DNA of 6,225 nucleotides from an uncultured bacterium (GTDB lineage: Bacteria > Actinomycetota > Coriobacteriia > Coriobacteriales > Coriobacteriaceae): contig CAJMPM010000094.1 in the NCBI GenBank assembly GCA_905215225.1, positions 1 through 6,225 on the forward strand, in the 5' to 3' direction. The translations under genes were made by a program, and so were the position numbers. The notes under the pieces were generated by a model. It was not told the origin of the DNA and searched no databases. It saw only the letters and a list, made by a program, of their open reading frames with translations. Below, piece by piece: positions 1 through 5,567 of the stretch (the first letter of the stretch is position 1; each line of letters opens with the position of its first letter).

Positions 1-1
1 T

Positions 2-535
2 CCGTTCCTTCCGGCTTCGGGTTCCTATGCAGGACCGTCGAAAATGCCGGATCTCACGTCTGTCAAGTTCCGTCCGGGTCAGGGTAACTCCAACGAGTAT
101 CTGACCGGTGCGGCAGTCGATTTCCCAATGATGCGTATGGAGGAGATGAAATTCATTATCGCCGAATGCGATGCTCGTTTGGATAATTCAGCCGCTTCGC
201 TCATCGATATCGTGAAGACACGTAATCCGCAGTACACGACATCGCTTACCGGTAATTCGCTTGTCCGTGAGGTTTTGTTCCAGAAGCGTATCGAATTCTG
301 GGGTGAGGGTATCATGTTCTTCGATTACAAGCGTTGTCCGGACATTTTGCAGATTAATCGCGGATTTACCGGAACCAACCATATCGAATCCGCACGATTC
401 AATATCATTGGTCTCGCACTTTGGTTCAACGTATGTATCAACGGCTACGAGGCAGAAGATAATAAGGCGTTAACCGATACCAACAATCCAGACCCGTCTG
501 GTACTGTCGATGCGTACTTGTGGGACGGTAAATAA
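2..535 (+). CDS. SusD/RagB-family outer-membrane lipoprotein, C-terminal part (5' end outside window)
   Basis: The frame is open from base 2 and ends at TAA 533-535, giving 177 residues of a protein whose start lies upstream. The first in-frame ATG (44) is internal, because residues before it (PFLPASGSYAGPSK) continue the domain without a stop. The fragment has the C-terminal SusD/RagB pattern: a basic strand (VKFRPGQGN), then the helix 'PMMRMEEMKFIIAECDARL', then 'VREVLFQKRIEFWGEG' followed by 'FFDYKR', and near the end an FNI segment followed by a stretch resembling the usual NKAL-containing tail. SusD proteins sit on the outer leaflet of the Bacteroidota outer membrane, capping a SusC TonB-dependent transporter and binding the glycan or peptide to be imported. 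A susC gene would be expected upstream. The substrate cannot be told from this part. The following lipoprotein gene is 40 bp downstream on the same strand, as in many polysaccharide utilisation loci. Confidence 0.88.
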   Translation, partial: PFLPASGSYAGPSKMPDLTSVKFRPGQGNSNEYLTGAAVDFPMMRMEEMKFIIAECDARLDNSAASLIDIVKTRNPQYTTSLTGNSLVREVLFQKRIEFWGEGIMFFDYKRCPDILQINRGFTGTNHIESARFNIIGLALWFNVCINGYEAEDNKALTDTNNPDPSGTVDAYLWDGK

Positions 536-575
536 TTGTTGCGTGAAAAGTGTTAATTAAATAAATGTATATTAT
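536..575 (+). promoter_or_regulatory. AT-rich spacer and leader of the lipoprotein gene
   Basis: This 40-bp gap has no Shine-Dalgarno sequence. It is strongly A+T-rich just before the ATG at 576 (551-575, TTAATTAAATAAATGTATAT and on). Bacteroidota usually start translation from such A/T-rich leaders without a Shine-Dalgarno, so this supports both the start at 576 and the Bacteroidota origin. An ATG at 565 is out of frame. No hairpin terminator is visible, so read-through from the susD-like gene is likely. I did not find a convincing Bacteroidota -33/-7 promoter. Confidence 0.45.
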
Positions 576-1040
576 ATGAAAACATTGAAAAAATTATTGT
601 GTGCGATGCTCCTGCCGCTCAGTGCGCTTGCCGTTTCGTGCGCAGAAGACGATAACTGGGAGCCGGGCGGACCGGAAACCACGAACTGCTATGATGTCTA
701 TTTTCCGGAGAACCAGGAGTATACCGGTGATTTGGAAATCGACCCCGAAGCAGAACTGAAATTTACCTATGTTGCACAGCGTAACAATGCCGATGGAGCA
801 ATTGTAGTTCCGGTAGAGATAACGACTAATACAGAGGGTTTGTATACTGTTTCGCCGATTGAGTTTGCAGACGTCGAAGATGAGACGACCTTTACCGTAA
901 CTCTCTCCGGCGAGAGTGAACTCAGTAAGAAATATTCGTTGGAAATCAACATTGTGGATCCTCAGTATGGCCCGCTGTATTCGACTGCGAACAATACGTC
1001 TTTGTTGTTGTCCCTTACGCGTGTCAAGTGGACGGAGGTG
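576..1040 (+). CDS. Bacteroidota surface lipoprotein, downstream of SusD, 3' end lost at chimeric junction
   Basis: About 155 native codons are visible. The N-terminus is a lipoprotein signal peptide: MKTLKKLL, a hydrophobic stretch, then LAVSC with the lipidated Cys at residue 22. It is followed by the acidic A-E-D-D, which resembles the export signal of surface-exposed Bacteroidota lipoproteins. The mature part is rich in beta-prone Thr/Val segments (VYFPENQEYTGDLEIDPEAE, FADVEDETTFTVTL) and ends with a 'DPQYGPLYSTANN' and 'LLSLTRVKWTEV' pattern. I recall this pattern from small lipoproteins next to SusC/D pairs in gut Bacteroidales, with Calx-beta-like folds; no exact family name is assigned. 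From about codon 156 the frame continues only because it reads the antisense strand of pknB. It then gives Ser/Leu/Pro-rich sequence until a TAG at 1356-1358. The true C-terminus is missing. A role in glycan capture beside SusD is inferred from the neighbourhood. Confidence 0.72.
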
Positions 1041-1048
1041 TTGTCAGG
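1031..1048. other. Probable chimeric junction between Bacteroidota and actinobacterial DNA
   Basis: On the left, the + strand lipoprotein frame still reads family-like sequence (LTRVKWTEV, to 1040). On the right, the - strand pknB frame still reads good PASTA sequence (ISYKVSSGPD, down to 1043). Beyond the join each frame gives only antisense of the other gene. The two open frames overlap by 397 bp on opposite strands (962-1358), which is implausible for two genuine genes. GC content and strand of coding change at the same place. No insertion sequence, terminal repeat, tRNA or attachment site is seen here. An assembly or library chimera is the simplest reading; the exact base cannot be fixed by eye. 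Confidence 0.8.
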
Positions 1049-2548
1049 ACCGCTGGAGACCTTGTACGAGATGGTCGTGCCCTTCTCGACTTCCTTGCCG
1101 GCATCAGTGCCCTGCTCAAAGACCTGGCCTTCGTCGGCCTCGTTGGCCTCCTCGGTTGCGTTGCCCTTCAGGCCCACGCTTGCCAGCGCGGCCTCGGCCT
1201 GGTCCTTGGTTAGGCCGACGAGCTGCGGAACCTCAACTTTCTCGGAGGGCTTGGGGCCCTTGGAGATCACCAGGTTAACCTTGGAGCCCTTGGGCTTCTT
1301 AGTGTTGCCGTTGGGGGTCTGCTCGGCAACCTTGCCCTCGTCGACATCGTCGTTATAGCTCTGGTCGACAGTTCCGACCTCAAGGCCGGCCTCCTTGATC
1401 AGCTCGATAGCGGTCTGCTGGTCCTTGTTAAGCACATCGGGCACCGTAACCTGCTCGCCCCCAAAGAGCCCGGTGGCGAAGGCCACCACAACGCCAACCA
1501 CGGCGATTGCGGCGACTACGGCGGCGATAATCTTGTTCTTGTTGGACTTGGGCTGATCGACCTCGTAGGAACCGGTGGAACCCGAGACGGCGCTGCGGGG
1601 GTTGGTCTGTCCGCTTACGCCCGATACGGGGCGAACCATAGCGCGTGTGGAGTCAGACAGCTCACGGGTCTTGGTGGCGCCCAGGTCGCCCGCGGCACCG
1701 ATGATGCGCGTGGGCTCGGAGACGTTGACGGCGCGGCCGGACAGGTAGTTGTTGAGCACCTGGCGCAGCTCGTCTGCCGTCTGGAAGCGGTTCGACGGGT
1801 CCTTTTCCATGCACTTGAGGATGATGCGCTCCAGATCGGCGTCGACGCCGGAGTTGATCTGGCTCGGCGGAATAGGCAGCTCGTTGACCTGTTTGAGTGC
1901 GACCGAGATGGCGTCGTCACCGTCAAAGGGAACGCGGCCGGTGGCGCACTCATACATCACGACGCCCAGCGAGTAGATATCCGAGGTGGGGCCGAGGTCC
2001 TGTCCGCGGGGCTGCTCGGGGCTGACGTAGTGGGCGGTTCCTAGCACGTTGTTGTCTTGCGTGAGGTGGCTGTTCTTTGCGCGCGCGATGCCAAAGTCCA
2101 TGACCTTGATGTTGCCGTCGGGCAGCACCATGATGTTCTGCGGCTTAATGTCGCGGTGGATGATCTCGTGCTTGTGGGCGACCGAAAGCGCGGAGCTGAT
2201 CTGCGAGCCGATCTGGGCGACCTTCTTGGGGTCGAGGGCGCCGTGGCTCTTGATGCCGCTCTTAAGGTCGGTGCCGCGCAGGTACTCCATGACGATGTAA
2301 TAGGTGTCGCCGTCCTTGCCCCAATCGTAGACGCCCACGATATAGGGGGAGGAGAGACCTGCTGCTGCCTGGGCCTCCTGCTTAAAGCGGGCGGCGAAGG
2401 TGGCGTCGCCGGCATACTGCGGCAGCATGATCTTGACGGCAACCGTGCGGTCGAGGACCTGGTCCTGTGCACGATAGACGGTCGCCATGCCGCCTGTTCC
2501 CACCTTATCCTTGAGGAGGTATCTTCCCCCGAGGACCCTCTGTTCCAT
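1040..2548 (-). CDS. pknB: PASTA-domain Ser/Thr protein kinase, PknB/PrkC/Stk1 family, C-terminus lost at junction
   Basis: Transmembrane kinase that senses peptidoglycan fragments or lipid II and phosphorylates cell-wall and division proteins. The ATG at 2548 has AGGAG 5 nt upstream. The cytoplasmic kinase domain spans about residues 8-270: glycine loop GTGGMATV 17-24, ATP-anchoring K39, helix-C E58, HRDIKPQN with catalytic D133, DFG 151-153, GTAHYVSPEQ 170-179, DIYSLG 190-195, R254. A Ser/Thr-rich juxtamembrane region (about 275-335) follows, then one membrane helix (about 340-362). PASTA 1 covers about 366-430 (VTVPDVLNKD) and PASTA 2 about 437-500 (VEVPQLVGLTKDQAE). The frame is open to TGA at 962, but residues after about 503 read antisense of the Bacteroidota gene, so further PASTA repeats may be lost. 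The activation loop has T163 but D165 where relatives carry a second Thr, and SPEQP replaces the usual SPEQA. Last visible gene of the operon. Confidence 0.93.
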
Positions 2549-2680
2549 TCCTGCTCCTAACTAACTTATTCGCTCAACGATGTGTGTAGTACCAAATCTA
2601 TGGCCGCTGGGACCGCGTGGCGCCTTGCCGCTAGCTCATCGGTCGCGGCGCGCCCCAAGTATCCGCTTCGATCACAGGCA
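2549..2680 (-). promoter_or_regulatory. 132-bp gap between the SEDS-PBP gene and pknB; weak promoter candidate
   Basis: This is the only sizeable gap in the actinobacterial operon. No gene-like frame and no hairpin with a T-tract is visible, so co-transcription of pknB with the gene before it is likely. A weak sigma70-like pair can be drawn on the - strand: TTGGTA (2595-2590) and AATAAG (2570-2565), spaced 19 nt, about 17 nt before the AGGAG ribosome binding site. The match is poor (4 of 6 at -10, spacer long), so an internal pknB promoter is only a suggestion. GGCGCGCC at 2647-2654 is a short palindrome without loop or tail. In mycobacteria pknA occupies this position; no remnant of it can be seen. 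Confidence 0.25.
2554..2558 (-). promoter_or_regulatory. Ribosome binding site of pknB
   Basis: Read on the - strand, the leader is TTAGGAGCAGGA followed directly by the ATG at 2548-2546. AGGAG pairs with the 16S 3' end and leaves 5 nt to the start. This fixes the kinase start and agrees with the protein, whose glycine loop begins at residue 17, as in PknB homologues. Confidence 0.7.
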
Positions 2681-5551
2681 TCACGCTCCTTGGGCGGCAA
2701 GTGCCGCGGTCAGGACGATGCCGGCGATCTTGGCTGCCTCGACGTCGTGTTTGTCGTAATCCTCCAAGGCCACCGAGATGGCGACCGTGGGTGAATCGTA
2801 AGGTGCGAAGCCGACGAACATCGAGTTGACGTTGGTGCCGCCGGTCTCGGCCGATCCGGTCTTGCCGGCGACCTTGACGCCCGGAATCTGGGCATCGGTG
2901 CCGGTGCCGGACTGGACAACCGCGAGCATGGCCTGCTTGACCTGATCGGCCGTGGTGGCGCTGACGGCCTGGCCGAGCGAGCGAGATTGCGTGGTCTTGA
3001 CCACGGTTCCGTCGGGGGCGAGCACCTGGGCCACGAAGAACGGGTCCATGACCACGCCGCTGTTGGCGATGGCCGCAGCTATCACGCAGTTTTGCATGAC
3101 GGTGGTCTGCGGACCTGGCGTGTGGTCCATGCCGACAGGCTGGCCGGCGCCTGCCCAGGCGGTTTCCCACTCGGTCATGAGCGAGGGGTCGGCCATGATG
3201 GAGGCCGCGGTGGTCAGGTCCTGACCGAGCTTTTGGCCGTAACCAAAGGCGTTGGCAAACTGGACGAGCGAGCTGGCGCCGATCTCGTTGGCCACCTGGC
3301 CAAAGACGACGTTGGACGACACGGCAAAGGCCTGTTGCAGGCTGATGGTACCGTAGCTCTCGTTGGCGTAATTGGTGACCGGTGCGTTGCCGATATCCAT
3401 GGAGCCGGGCGCCTGGTACGTGCTGGTAAGGCTGGCGGTGCCGGTTTCGAGCGCCGCGGAGAGTGTGACGACCTTAAAGGTCGAGCCCGGGGTATAGAGA
3501 GCGTCCATGGCGCGGTCGTACATGGAGCCGTCCTCGCCACCGCCCGACTGCATCAGGGCATCGATGTTGGTGTTGTCATAGGTGGGCGAGCTTGCGCATG
3601 CGAGGACCGCGCCGGTGCGCGGATCCATAACCACCACGGCACCCTTAAAGCCCTTGAGTGCCTGCTCGGCAGCCGTCTGGATGCGCGAGTCGATGGTGAG
3701 CTTGGCGGTGTTGCCCGGTTGGTTTTGGCCCGCGAGCGACGCGAGGGCGTTGTCCCAGCTGGAGTAATCCTTGGAGCCGGTGAGCGTTTCGTTCATGACG
3801 CTCTCGACACCAGCGGTGCCGTACTGCTGGCTTACATAGCCCACCACGTGAGCGGCCATGTTTCCGTTGGGGTAGGAGCGGGCGTAGGTGCCGTCTTCCT
3901 GTTGCAGCGACTCGGCCAGCGTCACGCCGTCGGACGTGATGATGGAGCCGCGCTGGATGTACTTGGAGCGGGCGATGGTGTGGTTGTTGGTCGGCATGTC
4001 CTGATAGTCCTTGGCCTTGATGACCTGGACATAGGTGAGGTTGCCGATAAGGATGGCGAACAGCGCCGTAAAGGCGAGCACCGCGCGGGTTAGACGGTTG
4101 GCGAGCGCAACGCGGCCGAGCACACCGGATTCAGGCGTGTCGAGCAGGCGACGGCGCATGCGCGAGCCGGCGGAGTGGCTGCCGCGGTTGTGCGAAGACG
4201 AGGTGGCGAAGCGCGTGCCAGCCGGGGAGGCCGCCGAGGCGACCTGGTCGTCGGTGATGGCGGCCATGGTGCCGGTGCCGGTGAGCTCGGCCTCGCGACC
4301 GGTTGCCTCGTCACCGGCGCGCAGCAAAAGCGCGACGATGATAAAGCTTGCCAGCAGCGAGGAGCCACCCTGGCTCATAAAGGGCAGGGTGACGCCGGTC
4401 AGCGGGATCAGGCGGGTAACGCCGCCAACGATCAAGAACGCCTGGAAGCTGATGGCGGCCGTAAGACCAGTGGCGCTAAAGGCGGCAAGGTCGGACTTGG
4501 CACGGGCTGCCGTGGTCAGGCCACGTACGGCAAAGAGCATAAACAGGATAAGAACGGCGCCACCGCCCAAAAGGCCCATCTCCTCGCCGATAGCCGAGAA
4601 GATAAAGTCGGACTCGACGACGGGGATGTTGTTGGCCATGCCGTTGCCAATGCCGACGCCAACAAGGCCGCCGTCGGCCAGCGAGAAGAGGGACTGGACA
4701 ATCTGGTAGCCCTGGCCCTGTGCATCCTTAAAGGGATCGGCCCAGATCTGGAAACGAACCTGGACGTGCGACAGGAACTTGTAAGCGCCCACGGCCCCCA
4801 CGGCCAAGAGCACAAGGCCGATGATGACATACGAGAAGCGACCCGTGGCAACGTAGAGCATCAGCAAGAAGATGGTGTAGAACAGCAAGGCCGAGCCCAG
4901 GTCACGTTCGAAGACAACGACGAGCAGGCATACACCCCAGACAGCGAACAGCGGCAGCAGCAGGCGCAGACGCGGAATCTTAAGACCCAAGATCTTGCGG
5001 TTGGAGATAGAGAGCAGTTCGCGGTTCTCGGCCAGGTAACCGGCTAGGAACAGCACGATAAAGACCTTGGCGAACTCGCCGGGCTGAATGGTAAAGCCGG
5101 CGATGCGAATCCACAGTTTAGAGCCCGAGATCGTGGTGCCGATAAAGATGGGCAGCATCAGCAAGATGATGCCGATGATGCCAAAGGTGTACTTGTAGCG
5201 CATGACCACGTCGAGGTTTTTGACCAGCGCAAGCGTACCTACCATCAACGCCACCGAGATAAACAGGATGACGAGCTGCGAGATGGCGAGCGTGGGCGCC
5301 AAGCGCGTCACAAACGTGATGCCAATGCCCGAAAGAACAAAGACGATGGGCAGGATGGCCGGGTCGGCGCCGGGTGCCAGAATGCGCACGGCGATATGCG
5401 CCGCGGCGAAGGCGGCAAAGAGACCGATCGGAACGGCAAGTGTCTCAAACGAGATGGCGGCGCCTGCGGTGAGCACGTACATCGCATACAGCAGGATGAC
5501 GGGGAACGCCGAGGCGATGAGTAAGAGCAGTTCGGTATTACGGCGACTCAT
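2681..5551 (-). CDS. SEDS glycosyltransferase (FtsW/RodA) fused to class B penicillin-binding protein (PbpA/FtsI type)
   Basis: One 956-codon frame carries both peptidoglycan synthesis activities. Residues 1 to about 411 are a polytopic SEDS polymerase that would link lipid II into glycan strands. It has QPGEFAK (156-162), ERDLGSA (215-221), the VESDFIF and EEMG segment with D315 at the place of the essential FtsW/RodA Asp, and PFMSQGGSS (390-398). Residues about 412-485 form a hydrophilic, Ser/Thr/Ala/Gly-rich, presumably cytoplasmic linker. One membrane helix (about 488-508, ending NLTYVQV) leads into the extracytoplasmic PBP, about 470 residues long like stand-alone PbpA. Its transpeptidase motifs are complete: STFK 690-693 (nucleophile S690), SSN 745-747, KTG 897-899. 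The ATG at 5551 is chosen over the GTG at 5560 because AAAGGGAG lies 8 nt before the ATG and overlaps the GTG. No Shine-Dalgarno precedes in-frame ATGs in the linker, arguing for one polypeptide. It lies between the phosphatase and pknB genes. Whether it serves elongation or division is not decided. Confidence 0.95.
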   Translation of the reverse strand: MSRRNTELLLLIASAFPVILLYAMYVLTAGAAISFETLAVPIGLFAAFAAAHIAVRILAPGADPAILPIVFVLSGIGITFVTRLAPTLAISQLVILFISVALMVGTLALVKNLDVVMRYKYTFGIIGIILLMLPIFIGTTISGSKLWIRIAGFTIQPGEFAKVFIVLFLAGYLAENRELLSISNRKILGLKIPRLRLLLPLFAVWGVCLLVVVFERDLGSALLFYTIFLLMLYVATGRFSYVIIGLVLLAVGAVGAYKFLSHVQVRFQIWADPFKDAQGQGYQIVQSLFSLADGGLVGVGIGNGMANNIPVVESDFIFSAIGEEMGLLGGGAVLILFMLFAVRGLTTAARAKSDLAAFSATGLTAAISFQAFLIVGGVTRLIPLTGVTLPFMSQGGSSLLASFIIVALLLRAGDEATGREAELTGTGTMAAITDDQVASAASPAGTRFATSSSHNRGSHSAGSRMRRRLLDTPESGVLGRVALANRLTRAVLAFTALFAILIGNLTYVQVIKAKDYQDMPTNNHTIARSKYIQRGSIITSDGVTLAESLQQEDGTYARSYPNGNMAAHVVGYVSQQYGTAGVESVMNETLTGSKDYSSWDNALASLAGQNQPGNTAKLTIDSRIQTAAEQALKGFKGAVVVMDPRTGAVLACASSPTYDNTNIDALMQSGGGEDGSMYDRAMDALYTPGSTFKVVTLSAALETGTASLTSTYQAPGSMDIGNAPVTNYANESYGTISLQQAFAVSSNVVFGQVANEIGASSLVQFANAFGYGQKLGQDLTTAASIMADPSLMTEWETAWAGAGQPVGMDHTPGPQTTVMQNCVIAAAIANSGVVMDPFFVAQVLAPDGTVVKTTQSRSLGQAVSATTADQVKQAMLAVVQSGTGTDAQIPGVKVAGKTGSAETGGTNVNSMFVGFAPYDSPTVAISVALEDYDKHDVEAAKIAGIVLTAALAAQGA

Positions 5552-5559
5552 AAGCGGCA

Positions 5560-5567
5560 CTCCCTTT
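5560..5567 (-). promoter_or_regulatory. Ribosome binding site deciding the start of the SEDS-PBP gene
   Basis: On the - strand, AAAGGGAG is followed by 8 nt (TGCCGCTT) and then the ATG at 5551-5549. The site begins immediately after the TAG stop of the phosphatase gene (5570-5568), so the two genes are 16 bp apart and probably translated from one message. The alternative GTG at 5560-5558 overlaps this site and leaves no room for ribosome placement. Confidence 0.7.

Noticed and set aside
962..1039. Last ~25 residues of the kinase frame
   Set aside because: They are antisense of the Bacteroidota lipoprotein and resemble no PASTA sequence; treated as an artefact of the join.
962..1100. Genuine mobile-element insertion or horizontal transfer at the phylum switch
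   Set aside because: No transposase, integrase, inverted or direct repeats or tRNA end are visible at the switch, and both genes are cut mid-frame on opposite strands, which fits an artificial join better.
1041..1358. C-terminal extension of the lipoprotein frame
   Set aside because: It is the exact antisense of the PASTA region of pknB, with sharply higher GC and Ser/Leu/Pro-rich composition, so it is not taken as native protein.
2647..2654. Palindrome GGCGCGCC as an operator or terminator stem
   Set aside because: Short, without loop or T-tract; such GC palindromes are expected by chance in DNA of this composition.
2987..4093. Long + strand open frame of 368 codons opposite the penicillin-binding half
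   Set aside because: It lies wholly antisense to a gene with complete catalytic motifs. Its Gly/Val/His/Arg-rich product shows no domain, as expected for the complement of GC-rich codons.
4100..4160. Separate translation start for the penicillin-binding half inside the linker (ATG at 4159)
   Set aside because: No Shine-Dalgarno precedes it and the frame runs on from the SEDS half without a stop.
4175..5047. Long + strand open frame of 290 codons opposite the SEDS half
   Set aside because: Antisense shadow: no ribosome binding site, low-complexity charged product, and the opposite strand encodes a clear membrane protein.
5558..5560. GTG at 5560 as the start of the SEDS-PBP gene
   Set aside because: It overlaps the only good ribosome binding site. 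The ATG 9 nt downstream has ideal spacing.
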